Origin: Alloalcanivorax mobilis | GTDB taxonomy: Bacteria; Pseudomonadota; Gammaproteobacteria; Pseudomonadales; Alcanivoracaceae | DNA length: 46,500 bases | Reading direction: 5' to 3' | Assembly: GCF_002864685.1 (NCBI RefSeq) | Contig: NZ_NMQZ01000042.1 | Location: forward strand, 1-46,500 | Part shown: in pieces, positions 18,773 to 27,368 of the stretch | Numbering within the stretch: position 1 is the first letter of the stretch | Layout: every line of letters begins with the position of its first letter | Translations under genes and position numbers: made by a program | Notes under the pieces: model-generated | Seen by the model: the letters and a program-made list of their open reading frames with translations, nothing else | The model's database searches: none | Told to the model about the DNA's origin: nothing

Positions 18773-19207
18773 TTATTTGAGATGCAGTTCAGTGGCCCGG
18801 GCGATCTGGTCCACGCTGGCTTTGGTCAGGTCCTTATCGACTTCACGGATCACCGCGTTACGGGTGGGTGTGTCCAGTTTCTGGCGCAGCACGCCCAGAA
18901 AACGGGGCTCGGCGATCAGCATCAGCCGGTCCGCCTGGGCCGAGGCGCGGGCGTCCTTGAGGTATTCCGCCACCTCCGAGGCGAAGAAGGCGGCGTGCTT
19001 GTCGGAGGTCGCCTGTTGGTTGCCGGTGGCGCGCTGGGGAGCGTCGGAAGGGCCGCCACTGCGGGTCCCTTTGCCGCCGGTTCTCAGGTCACCGGTGTGC
19101 ATCTGGCTCTGTGGATGCTCAAGCCGGTCGATTTCCCGCAATACGCCGATTTCATGAGCGAAAACGCGAGCGTGAGCGGCGTTACTGGCAACGATATAAG
19201 TGGTCAT
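18773..19207 (-). CDS. Host attachment protein-like (AtsE/eRF1-like fold)
   Basis: 144 aa, resembling the 'protein required for attachment to host cells' family (AtsE of Agrobacterium, PF10116). Start MTTYIVASNAAHARVFAHE is the family hallmark; the centre is a Gly/Ser-rich variable segment (HTGDLRTGGKGTRSGG), and the end has the conserved helix region DRLMLIAEPRFLGVLRQKL and TKASVDQIARAT. The family is widespread in free-living bacteria, related to archaeal release-factor domains, and its biochemical role is unclear. It is convergent with the membrane protein gene and 119 bp from the thioesterase gene, possibly co-transcribed with it. Confidence 0.88.
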   Translation of the reverse strand: MTTYIVASNAAHARVFAHEIGVLREIDRLEHPQSQMHTGDLRTGGKGTRSGGPSDAPQRATGNQQATSDKHAAFFASEVAEYLKDARASAQADRLMLIAEPRFLGVLRQKLDTPTRNAVIREVDKDLTKASVDQIARATELHLK

Positions 19208-19326
19208 GGCGCTCTCCTTGCTGATGCTTTGCTGACAGGGACTTGATCACGGGCGCCGTGCCCGCGGCCCTGTGTTTGCACTGGGGACGGAGATCGCCGG
19301 GATCAAGCCACTGAATGAGCAGCCGG

Positions 19327-19794
19327 TCACAGATGGGTGGCGGGAATCCCTCGGGGATCGTCGCAGCCGCTGCGCAGCCGGAAGGTGCCTTCGCCGAAGG
19401 CGAGCAGGCGATCGGTTTCATCGACGATGTCGACGCTGGTGTTGTAGATGCGGCTGCCGCCAGCGCGCCTGGTGCCAATAGCGCGGATGTAACCACCCCG
19501 GGCCTGGCCGGTGAAGGTGGTGGTCATCGACAGGGTCAGCGCCTTGCGAATGCGGCCCGGATAGGGGCAAAAGGTGCCTGGGCAGGCACCGGCGATATCC
19601 AGCAGGGTGGCCAGCACGCCGCCGTGGATGGCGCCATGCAGATTCAGGTGCCGGTCCTGAACCTGCAGGCCCAGCAGCACATGGCCATCGCGCCATTCAA
19701 GAAATTCAAAGCCGATCAGGGCGGGAAATCCAATGGAAAATTTTTCGTTGGCCATCGCCATGGTGTATTCAGGAACCGGTTCCAGGCTGCTCAT
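19327..19794 (-). CDS. PaaI-type hotdog thioesterase
   Basis: 155 aa hotdog-fold acyl-CoA thioesterase of the PaaI/YdiI group. The signature LNLHGAIHGGVLATLLDIAG near residues 48-68 carries the conserved HGG and the following Asp helix, and the strand ALTLSMTTTFTGQARGG matches the family. Likely releases CoA from stalled acyl- or aryl-CoA intermediates. It lies 76 bp after the IclR gene on the same strand, suggesting a transcript with the regulator. Substrate unknown. Confidence 0.88.
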   Translation of the reverse strand: MSSLEPVPEYTMAMANEKFSIGFPALIGFEFLEWRDGHVLLGLQVQDRHLNLHGAIHGGVLATLLDIAGACPGTFCPYPGRIRKALTLSMTTTFTGQARGGYIRAIGTRRAGGSRIYNTSVDIVDETDRLLAFGEGTFRLRSGCDDPRGIPATHL

Positions 19795-19870
19795 TCATGC
19801 TCTCTGTTTTCGCGTATTACACAGGGCGCGGCCTGGCCCGGCCGGGAGAAGCTCCCGGCCCGAATGCGGC

Positions 19871-20674
19871 TCAAACCTCGCTGCCCTGCACCATCTGGCG
19901 GACCTGCTCGACCACCTCCTTAAGGCGCGGCCCCAGGTTCTCGACCAGAATGCGGCGGCTCAGGCGCAGCGATGAACCTCCGCAATTAAACGGCACCACC
20001 TGGGCACCGTTGTCCAGAATCAGCGGCACCGCCACGCCACTGACATCGCGGTTCCATTCTCCATCGGAGGTGCAGAACCCGTATTTCAGATATTCCTTGT
20101 AGGCGCGCTCCAGGCCTCGCTCCACCTCCGGCCAGTGGTCCGGGTCATGGGCCCGGATCGCCTGATAATGAGGTTCGCGCTGGGCCGGCGCGAGCGCCGC
20201 CAGAAAAGCACGGCCGGCGGCGGAGGTGCCCATCGGCACCCGCGAGCCCACGCTTAACCGCAATACCAGCGGGCCGGAGCCCTGGCACGCCTGTATATAG
20301 GTGATCGCGGCACCGTCGGGCGCGCCGATCGCCACCAGGCAGTCGGTGGCGTCGGAGAGCTCCTGCATAAAGGGGCGGGCGATGTCGCGCACCCCTTCGC
20401 TGGCCAGGTAGCGATAGCCCAGGTCGAGCACCCCCGGGCCAAGCCGGTATTTCTCGATATTCTCGGCGTAGCGCAGATAGCCAAGCTGGGTCAGCGTGGC
20501 GGTCATGCGCGATACGGTGGGCCGGGGGATATTGGTGCGCTTGGCCAGTTCGGCGTTACCCAGGTACTCATCGGAGGGCCCGAAACAGCGCAGCAGCTCC
20601 AGGCCCCGTGCCAGGGCGGTCACAAAATTCCGGTCTTTGTCCGCGGCGTCCTTTCCTACTACGGCTCGTCGCAT
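19871..20674 (-). CDS. IclR-family transcriptional regulator
   Basis: 267 aa from ATG 20674 (GAGGA upstream); an in-frame reading to 20791 adds 39 residues without homology. N-terminal winged helix-turn-helix at about residues 38-62 (LGNAELAKRTNIPRPTVSRM) and C-terminal effector domain with IGAPDGAAITYIQ, GSRVPMGTSAAGRAFLAAL and the late GVAVPLILDNG. The family resemblance is nearest to PcaR/PobR-type regulators of aromatic and fatty acid catabolism. Its neighbours are an SDR and a thioesterase. The 13-bp GGAAT-N3-RTTYC sites in this window are similar in size and symmetry to the E. coli IclR box (TGGAAATNATTTCCA), so it is the leading candidate regulator of the cluster. Confidence 0.92.
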   Translation of the reverse strand: MRRAVVGKDAADKDRNFVTALARGLELLRCFGPSDEYLGNAELAKRTNIPRPTVSRMTATLTQLGYLRYAENIEKYRLGPGVLDLGYRYLASEGVRDIARPFMQELSDATDCLVAIGAPDGAAITYIQACQGSGPLVLRLSVGSRVPMGTSAAGRAFLAALAPAQREPHYQAIRAHDPDHWPEVERGLERAYKEYLKYGFCTSDGEWNRDVSGVAVPLILDNGAQVVPFNCGGSSLRLSRRILVENLGPRLKEVVEQVRQMVQGSEV

Positions 20675-20817
20675 GTCGGTTGTCCTCGGGTCAGGCTTCG
20701 GGATTGAGGGCTGATGTCGGTGTCGCCCCTCGTTGCTATTTTTGTATGCGTCATGTTTTCTTTTTTTATGCACGGCAGAGCCGTCAAACAAAGGCTGAAT
20801 ATAGCAAAAAGCCGACT

Positions 20818-20846
20818 TTTAAAGCAGACCGCCGGCCTGCTTTAAA
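20818..20846. promoter_or_regulatory. Inverted repeat upstream of the IclR gene
   Basis: Perfect 10-bp arms TTTAAAGCAG (20818-20827) and CTGCTTTAAA (20837-20846) around a 9-bp GC-rich centre. It lies 19 bp after the SDR stop and 144 bp before the IclR start on the minus strand. It could be a terminator for the SDR (short T-run only) or an autoregulatory operator. Confidence 0.5.
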
Positions 20847-20864
20847 GATCGCAGGGCATCGTTC

Positions 20865-21653
20865 CTAGTGCTTCATGCCCGGCAGATTGAGCGACGCGGT
20901 GTTGCCGCCGTCCACCGCCAGCGCCTGGCCGGTGATGTAGCTGGCGTCGTCGCTGGCCAGAAACGCCATGGCGGCGGCGATTTCCTCGGGCCGGCCATAG
21001 CGGCGCAGCTCGCAGCGGCTGCCCAGTTTGTGCTCTTTTTCGTTGCTGCGAGCGTAATCGAACACCGGCTTGGTCATGCCGGTTTCAATCAGCCCCGGGC
21101 ACACCGCGTTGACCCGCACATTGTACTGGCCCAGATCGCAGGCGGCGGTCTTGGTCAGGCTGATCACGCCAGCCTTGGAGGCGCTGTAAGCGTTGCCGCC
21201 AGCGCCGGAACGAATGCCCGCCACCGAGGCGGTGTTGACAATGGCACCGGCCCCCTTGGCCTGCATGTGTTTGCCCACCGCGCGAATAAAGAACATCGGC
21301 CCCATCAGATTGACCGCCAGAATCGCCTGCCAGGTTTCCGTGCTGTTGCCGGTCACCGGCGCGTAGTCGCCGCCGGCGATGCCGGCGTTGTTGACCAGTG
21401 CGTGAATAGTGCCGTGGGAAGCGATCACTTCATCCACCAGCGCGTTCACCGCGTTCTCGTCGGAGACATCCACGGGCCGCAATGTCACCTCGGTGCCTTC
21501 GGGCAACGTGGCGGCGGTCTCGTTGAGGCCCTGCTCGTTGCGATCCACCAGTACCAGGCGCGCGCCCTCCGCGGCGAAGCGTGCGGAGGCGGCGCGGCCT
21601 ATGCCACTGCCGGCTCCGGTAATCAATACGGTACGTTGGTCGAAACGATTCAT
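20865..21653 (-). CDS. Short-chain dehydrogenase/reductase
   Basis: 262 aa classical SDR from ATG 21653 (AGGAGAG upstream). TGAGSGIGRAAS cofactor motif near 10-21, NNAGIAGGD near 88-96, catalytic Ser in NTASVAG, YSASK near 158-162, C-terminal TGQALAVDGG. Divergent from the aldehyde dehydrogenase over a 372-bp spacer that holds a candidate IclR-type site. The pairing of an alcohol-type SDR with an aldehyde dehydrogenase suggests consecutive alcohol and aldehyde oxidation, which is inference. Confidence 0.9.
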   Translation of the reverse strand: MNRFDQRTVLITGAGSGIGRAASARFAAEGARLVLVDRNEQGLNETAATLPEGTEVTLRPVDVSDENAVNALVDEVIASHGTIHALVNNAGIAGGDYAPVTGNSTETWQAILAVNLMGPMFFIRAVGKHMQAKGAGAIVNTASVAGIRSGAGGNAYSASKAGVISLTKTAACDLGQYNVRVNAVCPGLIETGMTKPVFDYARSNEKEHKLGSRCELRRYGRPEEIAAAMAFLASDDASYITGQALAVDGGNTASLNLPGMKH

Positions 21654-22025
21654 TATTCTCTCCTGTATGGGCGCTTTTTTTGGCAAGATGACATGAGGCG
21701 CCACACCGGTCAAGATTTCGGAATAGCGTTTCATTAAACAGTGAACATCCGGACAAGGCGGCGCGGATCGCCGAGCCGCCCGTTCGTGATGGTACTGATA
21801 GTGCTGATGGTGCCGGCGCGGCATCCGCCTTCACTCCGGCGGCGCCCTGCCCGGCGCCAGGCTGGCGGCCAGGGCTGTTTCTTTACATTAAGCACGGTTG
21901 AAAGTGGTGCCCGTTAGCGCAACGTCTGAGGCAGGACCCGACGGGCTCACCGACCAGAACAGCGATTGACGGTGGCACCGATCCCACTCATTTCAAACCA
22001 CGGCATTTCTCGGGAGATTAATCAG
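21654..22025. other. Divergent spacer between SDR and aldehyde dehydrogenase
   Basis: 372 bp with no gene. It holds the 13-bp motif at 21720-21732 and otherwise no promoter element I can place with confidence. Confidence 0.6.
21720..21732. promoter_or_regulatory. GGAAT-N3-GTTTC motif in the SDR/aldehyde dehydrogenase spacer
   Basis: Reads GGAATAGCGTTTC, extended ATTTCGGAATA-N2-GTTTCATT exactly as near 7554. It is 67 bp upstream of the SDR start, in typical operator range. Candidate IclR-family site. Confidence 0.5.
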
Positions 22026-23456
22026 ATGAACAACCTAGCCAAGTTCTACATCAACGGCGCCTGGGTAGCGGCCAGCGACGACGCCCGCCTTCACCCGGTC
22101 ACCAACCCGGCCACCGAGGCCTCCGAGGGTGATATCTCCCTGGCCGGCAAGAAAGACGTGGACCTTGCCATTCAGGCGGCGCGCGACGCTTTCGAATCAT
22201 TTTCGCAAACGCCGCTGGACGAGCGCCTGAAAATGCTGGCGCGGATATTGGAAGTGTATCAATCCCGTCTGGACGATATGGCGGACGCGATCAGCCGGGA
22301 AATGGGCGCGCCACGTCACACCCTGGCCGCCAAGGTGCAGGCGCCGATGGGCATGGGCCACGCCCAGACCACGCTGGAGGCGGCCAAATCGTTTGAATTC
22401 GAACAGCAACTGGGCCGCGCCCGTGTGCGCCGCGAGCCGGTCGGCGTGGTGGCCATGATCACCCCCTGGAACTGGCCCATGAATCAGGTCATGTGCAAGG
22501 TTGCCCCGGCCATTGCCGCCGGCTGCACCATGGTGCTCAAACCCAGTGAATTCGCGCCGCTGTCCGCCCATGTGCTGGCCGAAATCATTGACGAAGCGGG
22601 CCTGCCCAAGGGCGTGTTCAACATGATTTATGGCGATGGCGCCGAGGTCGGCCCGATGCTCTCTTCCGATGCGCGCGTGGACATGGTCTCGTTGACCGGT
22701 TCCACCCGTGCCGGCGCGTCGGTGAGCAAGGAAGCGGCGGACACCTTCAAGCGTATTTCCCTGGAGCTGGGCGGCAAGTCCGCCAACGTCCTGCTGCCCG
22801 ATTGCGACCTGGAAAAAGCCGTGACTCACGGTGTGCAGTCGATGATGAACAACACCGGCCAGAGCTGTAACGCACCGTCACGCATGTTGGTTCAGGAAGG
22901 TCAGCTCGAACAGGCCGAGGCCATCGCCGCCAAGGTCTGTGAAAGCATCACCGTGGGCGACCCCCAGGATAAGAACAACCGCCTGGGCCCGATCGCCAAC
23001 GAGCGTCAGTTCAAGCGGGTGCAATCAATGATCGAAAAGGGCATCGAAGAAGGTGCCAAACTGGTGTGCGGCGGGCCCGGCAAACCGGAAGGCCTGGATA
23101 AGGGCTTCTACGCCCGGCCGACGGTGTTCAGCGCGGTCAACAACGACATGGTGATCGCCCGGGAGGAAATATTTGGCCCGGTTCTGGTGATGATTCCCTA
23201 CAAGGACGTGGACGACGCGGTGAACATCGCCAACGACACCGAGTACGGGCTGTCCGGCTATGTCTATGGCGCCACCGAAGAGGACGCCGCCAAGATCGCC
23301 ACCCGCCTGCGCACCGGCATGGTCCACCTCAACGGCGCCCAGCTTGACCTGCCCGCCCCGTTCGGCGGCTACAAGCACTCCGGCGTCGGCCGTGAGTGGG
23401 GCGTGTACGGGCTTGAGGAATTCCTTGAGACCAAATCGGTGTTTCATACCGCCTAG
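22026..23456 (+). CDS. NAD(P)-dependent aldehyde dehydrogenase
   Basis: 476 aa from ATG 22026 (GGGAGA 9 nt upstream); a reading to 21966 adds 20 residues. Oxidises an aldehyde to the acid. Conserved pieces: TPWNWPMNQVMCKVAPAIAAG near 150-170, catalytic Glu in LELGGKSANV near 250, catalytic Cys in NNTGQSCNAPSR near 284, and EEIFGPVLVMIPY near 380. Residue layout fits the broad-range aldehyde dehydrogenase family rather than CoA-acylating enzymes. Convergent with the SMP-30 gene. Confidence 0.93.
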   Translation: MNNLAKFYINGAWVAASDDARLHPVTNPATEASEGDISLAGKKDVDLAIQAARDAFESFSQTPLDERLKMLARILEVYQSRLDDMADAISREMGAPRHTLAAKVQAPMGMGHAQTTLEAAKSFEFEQQLGRARVRREPVGVVAMITPWNWPMNQVMCKVAPAIAAGCTMVLKPSEFAPLSAHVLAEIIDEAGLPKGVFNMIYGDGAEVGPMLSSDARVDMVSLTGSTRAGASVSKEAADTFKRISLELGGKSANVLLPDCDLEKAVTHGVQSMMNNTGQSCNAPSRMLVQEGQLEQAEAIAAKVCESITVGDPQDKNNRLGPIANERQFKRVQSMIEKGIEEGAKLVCGGPGKPEGLDKGFYARPTVFSAVNNDMVIAREEIFGPVLVMIPYKDVDDAVNIANDTEYGLSGYVYGATEEDAAKIATRLRTGMVHLNGAQLDLPAPFGGYKHSGVGREWGVYGLEEFLETKSVFHTA

Positions 23457-23462
23457 CAGGGA

Positions 23463-23560
23463 AAATTGAAAGTTAAAAGTTGAAAGTTAAAGGCGGCTCC
23501 GTTGCGACGACATAGCTACCGGGCCGCCCCTTTTGACTTGCAACTTTCAACTTGCAACTG
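23463..23560. repeat. Heptad-arm inverted repeat, GTTGAAA family
   Basis: Left arm GTTAAAAGTTGAAAGTTAAA, core beginning GGCGGCTCCG and ending GGGCCGCCCC, right arm CTTGCAACTTTCAACTTGCA. It spans the gap between two convergent stops, 6 bp after 23456 and 5 bp before 23566. Confidence 0.85.
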
Positions 23561-23565
23561 CTTTT

Positions 23566-24486
23566 CTATTTATTCAAAAAATTCAACGCCAGGCCGGGCC
23601 GTTCCCAGGGCATGGACACCAGTTTGCCGGCGCTGGAGAGCGTGATGTAGGCGGTGCGCAAATCCTTGCCGCCGAAACAGATGTTGGTGGTGACCAGATC
23701 GTCGGTGGGCACGTGGCGGATGCTGCTGCCGTCCGGGGAGAAAATGGTGATCCCGGAGTGGTAGATGGTGGCTACGCAGATGTTGCCGTCGGCGTCCACG
23801 GCGAGGGAATCGAAGTAGCTGAATTCGGTGGGCTGGCCCACCAGGCGCCCGGGCATGCGCGGCCCCGGCGGGCGCGCCACTTCGCCTTCACCGACGATGT
23901 CCATGGCCCAGAGGCGGCCCGGCAGAGTGTCCGCCACGTAGACGGTTTTTTCGTCCGGCGACAGGCCCACGCCATTGGCGGTGGGAATCGGGAACACCGC
24001 TTCCCGGATCAGGGAGCCGTCGATTTTGGCGTAATACAGCCCGCCCCGGTCCTGGCTGCGACCACGCCCTTTGCCCAGGTCGGTGAACCAGAAACCGCCG
24101 TTTTTATCGAACACGATGTCATTGGGGCCCTTGAGCGGCTCGCCATTGACCTCGGTATAAAGCACTTCCACCTTGCCGGTGTTCAGATCGATGCGCTCAA
24201 TGCGTCCGCCGGAATAATCCTCCGGCATATCACCGGGCAACAGCAGCCCGTCTTTCTCGTGAAACTGCATGCCACCGTTGTTGCACACGTAGCAGGCACC
24301 GTCCGGGCCGATCGCGGCACCGTTGGGCCCGCCACCGGGCTCGGCGATGATTTCCTTGGCGCCGTCGGGCAGCACCCGGGTCAAACGTCCGGCGGCGATT
24401 TCCACCACGATCACACTGCCATCCGGCATCGCGATCGGGCCTTCCGGAAACTTCAAACCGTCGGTAATCACTGAATACTCGGACAT
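23566..24486 (-). CDS. SMP-30/gluconolactonase-family protein
   Basis: 306 aa six-bladed beta-propeller hydrolase of the SMP-30/LRE family, a metal-dependent lactonase. Early metal Glu in GLKFPEGPI, then GGGPNGAAIGPDGACYVCNNGG near 53-72, GPNDIVFDKNGGFWFTD near 115-131 (metal Asn and Asp region), NGVGLSPDEKTVYVADTL near 160-177 and a DSLAVDADGNICVAT near 205-220. Lactone hydrolysis in a catabolic route (for example after Baeyer-Villiger or hydroxy-acid cyclisation) is likely; the substrate is unknown. Start 24486 has GGGAGAG upstream. Confidence 0.9.
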   Translation of the reverse strand: MSEYSVITDGLKFPEGPIAMPDGSVIVVEIAAGRLTRVLPDGAKEIIAEPGGGPNGAAIGPDGACYVCNNGGMQFHEKDGLLLPGDMPEDYSGGRIERIDLNTGKVEVLYTEVNGEPLKGPNDIVFDKNGGFWFTDLGKGRGRSQDRGGLYYAKIDGSLIREAVFPIPTANGVGLSPDEKTVYVADTLPGRLWAMDIVGEGEVARPPGPRMPGRLVGQPTEFSYFDSLAVDADGNICVATIYHSGITIFSPDGSSIRHVPTDDLVTTNICFGGKDLRTAYITLSSAGKLVSMPWERPGLALNFLNK

Positions 24487-24536
24487 CTGGCTCTCCCGTT
24501 ATTTTTTTGCCGCTGGACGCCTGAAAAGGGCCCCTT

Positions 24537-24638
24537 GCTTGAAGCTACAAGCTCCAAGCTTCAAGCTACAAGCTACAAGCTACAAGGCGGCGCTGTAGCT
24601 TGGAGCTTGTAGCTTGTCGCTGTTGTAGCTTGTCGCTG
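24537..24638. repeat. Heptad-arm inverted repeat, AAGCTAC family
   Basis: The left arm has six consecutive 7-bp units: AAGCTAC, AAGCTCC, AAGCTTC, AAGCTAC, AAGCTAC, AAGCTAC. A GGCGGCG core follows, and the right arm repeats GTAGCTT/GTCGCT units. The right end abuts the SDR stop codon at 24639. Confidence 0.9.
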
Positions 24639-25439
24639 TTACGGATTTTCGTTGAACATGGCGATGCGGCCGCCGTCAACGATCAGGTCGTGGCTGTTGA
24701 TGAACGAGCCTTCGTCGCTGGCCAGGAAGATGGCGGCGAAGGCGATGTCGTCGGCCAGCCCGGAGCGCGGCAGCGGCGTGGCTTTGGCCAGGTTGGCTTG
24801 CAGCTTGGCCATTTTTTTGTCGTTCTCTTCATCGCTGAGGGATTGCGCGCGCTGGGAGCCGCCCCAGAAGATCGGTGTGGCCACCGCACCGGGGGAAATC
24901 GCGTTGACGCGAATGCCATAGGGGCCCAATTCCGCGCCGGCCAGGCGGGTCATGTGCGCCACCGCCGCCTTGGCGCCGGAGTACAAGTAACCACCCTGGT
25001 TGCGTCGATGGCCGGCGATCGAGGCGTTGTTGATGATCGAGCCGCCGCCGCCGTCTTTCATCACCCGCGCCGCGTGCTTGATGCCAAACGCCGGGGCGCC
25101 CACCAGCAAGCGCATGATGCGGGCGAACTCATTCTCGTCAAAGGATTCACTGCTGGTGCGATCACCGGCCCCGGCGTTGTTGAACAGGCTGTCCAGACGG
25201 CCGTACTTTTCAACGGTGAAGTCCACCAGCGCGGCGATGTCCTCTTCTTTCATCACATCGGTGCACTTGAACACCGCGCGCTCGCCCAGCTCCTTCGCCA
25301 GCGCCTCGCCCTTCTCCTCGGAACGACCCGCCAGCACCACGGTGGCGCCTTCTTCGATATAACGCCGCGCCGTGGCTTCACCAATGCCGCTGGTGGCGCC
25401 GGTGATGATGGTAATTTTATCCGCCAAACGATTAGTCAT
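24639..25439 (-). CDS. Short-chain dehydrogenase/reductase
   Basis: 266 aa classical SDR from ATG 25439 (GGAGA upstream). TGATSGIGEATARR near 11-24, NNAGAGDRTS near 87-96, SIINNASIAGH with catalytic Ser, YSGAK near 155-159. A segment rich in charged residues (RAQSLSDEENDKKMAKLQ) near 205-222 forms the substrate-loop region. C-terminal NSHDLIVDGG. First of three tandem SDR genes transcribed with the kinase and dehydrogenase upstream. Confidence 0.9.
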   Translation of the reverse strand: MTNRLADKITIITGATSGIGEATARRYIEEGATVVLAGRSEEKGEALAKELGERAVFKCTDVMKEEDIAALVDFTVEKYGRLDSLFNNAGAGDRTSSESFDENEFARIMRLLVGAPAFGIKHAARVMKDGGGGSIINNASIAGHRRNQGGYLYSGAKAAVAHMTRLAGAELGPYGIRVNAISPGAVATPIFWGGSQRAQSLSDEENDKKMAKLQANLAKATPLPRSGLADDIAFAAIFLASDEGSFINSHDLIVDGGRIAMFNENP

Positions 25440-25458
25440 GATTATTCTCCAAATAGAA

Positions 25459-25545
25459 AGCGGCAAGCTACAGGCTACAAGCCCCAAGCCCCAAGCCAGA
25501 TCAACGCACGGCCGGCCTGTCGCTTGTAGCTTGCAGCTTGTCGCT
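25459..25545. repeat. Heptad-arm inverted repeat, AAGCTAC family
   Basis: Left arm GGCAAGCTACAGGCTACAAG with further CCAAGCC units; right arm CGCTTGTAGCTTGCAGCTTG. The end overlaps the SDR stop codon at 25544-25546. Confidence 0.85.
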
Positions 25546-26326
25546 AAAAAGCCGAAACACCGCCGTCCACGGCGATGGCCTGGCCATTCATATAAGTGTT
25601 CGCCGGCGACAACAACATCATCATCACGGCGACGATTTCCTCGGGTTGGCCGACCCGTTTCATGGGTGAGCCGGCGGCCATCATCGCCAGGGTCTGGGCG
25701 GCGCTTTCATCGGAGGCCAGACCGTTGTTGCCTTCCAGCATTGGCGTCAGAGTGTAGTACGGGCACACCGCGTTGACGCGAATGTTCTTACGCCCGTATT
25801 CCACCGCGGCGGTGCGGGTCAGCCCGATCACCGCGTGCTTGGCGGCGGCGTAGGCACCGATCTTGGGCGCCGCGCCGAGGCCCGCCATGGAGCTGGTGTT
25901 GACGATGGCGCCGCCACCGTTGTTTTTCATCGCGGCGATCTGATACTTCATGCCGTACATCACGCCTTTCACGTTCACGTTGATCTGCTGATCAAGCAGT
26001 TCGCCGGTGAGCTCATGAATCGGCACGAAACCGTGGGCGATGCCGGCGTTGTTGATCGCCAGATCCAGACGGCCGTACAGTTGCACGGCGGTGTCCACCA
26101 GCGCCCGGCAATCCTCTTCGCTGGACACATCGCAACACCGCGCGGCGGCGCTGATGCCCTGCGCTTCCAGGTCGGCGGCGACCTTGTCCAGCTCGGCGGC
26201 ATTGATGTCACCGATCACCACACGGGCGCCGCGCACACCCAACTCCCGCGCCAACAACTTGCCAAAACCACTGGCCGCGCCGGTGATCACGGCCACCTTA
26301 TCGGTGAAATCCAGTAGTGGGTCCAT
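25544..26326 (-). CDS. Short-chain dehydrogenase/reductase
   Basis: 260 aa classical SDR, ATG 26326 with GGAGAG upstream. TGAASGFGKLLARE near 15-28 (Phe in the usual Ile position of GIG), NNAGIAHGF near 92-100, NTSSMAG with catalytic Ser, YAAAK near 160-164, C-terminal NGQAIAVDGG. Middle SDR of three; sequence differs clearly from its neighbours, so this is not a recent duplication. Confidence 0.9.
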   Translation of the reverse strand: MDPLLDFTDKVAVITGAASGFGKLLARELGVRGARVVIGDINAAELDKVAADLEAQGISAAARCCDVSSEEDCRALVDTAVQLYGRLDLAINNAGIAHGFVPIHELTGELLDQQINVNVKGVMYGMKYQIAAMKNNGGGAIVNTSSMAGLGAAPKIGAYAAAKHAVIGLTRTAAVEYGRKNIRVNAVCPYYTLTPMLEGNNGLASDESAAQTLAMMAAGSPMKRVGQPEEIVAVMMMLLSPANTYMNGQAIAVDGGVSAF

Positions 26327-26390
26327 GCAGACTCTCCGAATCAGGGTTGAACGCGGCTGCAGCGAGCGCGCGCCTTAAAGCCCTTCTTGC

Positions 26391-26467
26391 AGAGTTGAAA
26401 GGAGAAAGTTAAAAGTTGAAGCGGCCACGTGACCGCCCTTTAACTTTTAACTTTTAACCTTCAACTC
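26391..26467. repeat. Heptad-arm inverted repeat, GTTGAAA family
   Basis: Left arm GAAAGTTAAAAGTTGAAG, palindrome-like core GCGGCCACGTGACCGCC, right arm TTTAACTTTTAACTTTTAAC. It ends 4 bp from the next stop codon (26472). Confidence 0.9.
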
Positions 26468-26471
26468 GCCG

Positions 26472-27236
26472 TTAGATCGTAAACCCACCATCGACGACCA
26501 CACACTCGCCGGTGACGTAGCTGGACGCTTCGGACACCAAATACAGAACCGTGCCGGCCATTTCCTTGGGTTCGGCGTGGCGGTGCATGGGGATCTGGGC
26601 GATGGCGGATTTGTAGATGTCGTCCTGTTGGAACAGGGCGCCGGCAAACTTGGTTTTGGTCAGGCCGGGCAGCAGCGCGTTGACGCGAATATTGAAGCCG
26701 GCGCACTCCTGGGCGAACGACTTGGTCATGTTGATCACCGCCGCCTTGGAGATGGAATACACCCCCTGGTTCATGCCCGGGGAAAGACCGTTGATGGAAG
26801 CGGTGTTGACGATCGCCCCGCCGCCGTTGTCCTTCATGATCTTGGCGCCTTCCACGGTCATGTAGAAATAGCCGCGCAGGTTAACGTCCACGGTCTTGTC
26901 GAAGGCACTCACCGGGGTGTCGAGAATGTGGCCGAAGTACGGGTTGGCGGCGGCGTTGTTGACCAGGATATCCAGCTTGCCGTGGTTGTCCTTGATGTGC
27001 TGCATGATCGCTTCGATCTGCGCCATCTCACCGATGTGGCAAGCGAACGCCTCGGCGCTGCCGCCGGCGCTCTTGATGGCCTCCGCCACGGTCTGGCAGT
27101 CATCGATCTTGCGGCTGGACACGATCACATGCGCGCCCTGCTCGGCCAGCAGCTTGGCGATCTCTTCGCCGATACCCCGGCTGGCGCCGGTCACCAGCGC
27201 GATTTTTCCGTTCAGATCAAACAGGTTGGTGCTCAT
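26472..27236 (-). CDS. Short-chain dehydrogenase/reductase
   Basis: 254 aa SDR from ATG 27236 (GGAGAG upstream). TGASRGIGEEIAK near 16-28, NNAAANPYFG in place of NNAG, NTASINGL with catalytic Ser, YSISK near 158-162, C-terminal TGECVVVDGGF. Closest in this window to the SDR at 10080-10844 (shared NAAxNP and SSRK motifs). Both lie next to an APH-fold kinase gene, which points to a duplicated functional pair. Confidence 0.9.
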   Translation of the reverse strand: MSTNLFDLNGKIALVTGASRGIGEEIAKLLAEQGAHVIVSSRKIDDCQTVAEAIKSAGGSAEAFACHIGEMAQIEAIMQHIKDNHGKLDILVNNAAANPYFGHILDTPVSAFDKTVDVNLRGYFYMTVEGAKIMKDNGGGAIVNTASINGLSPGMNQGVYSISKAAVINMTKSFAQECAGFNIRVNALLPGLTKTKFAGALFQQDDIYKSAIAQIPMHRHAEPKEMAGTVLYLVSEASSYVTGECVVVDGGFTI

Positions 27237-27251
27237 TGACACTCTCCAAAA

Positions 27252-27363
27252 CAAGTTCAAGGTTGAAAGTTAAAAGTTGAAACGCAGGCGAGTTCGTGCC
27301 ACTCGGCAGACGTATCGCCCGCGCTTCTTTGCTTTCAACTTTTCACTTTTAACTTTTCACTTC
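27252..27363. repeat. Heptad-arm inverted repeat, GTTGAAA family
   Basis: Left arm GGTTGAAAGTTAAAAGTTGA, right arm CTTTCAACTTTTCACTTTTA with further AACTTTTCAC units. It ends 5 bp before the kinase stop codon (27369). Confidence 0.85.
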
Positions 27364-27368
27364 TCGTC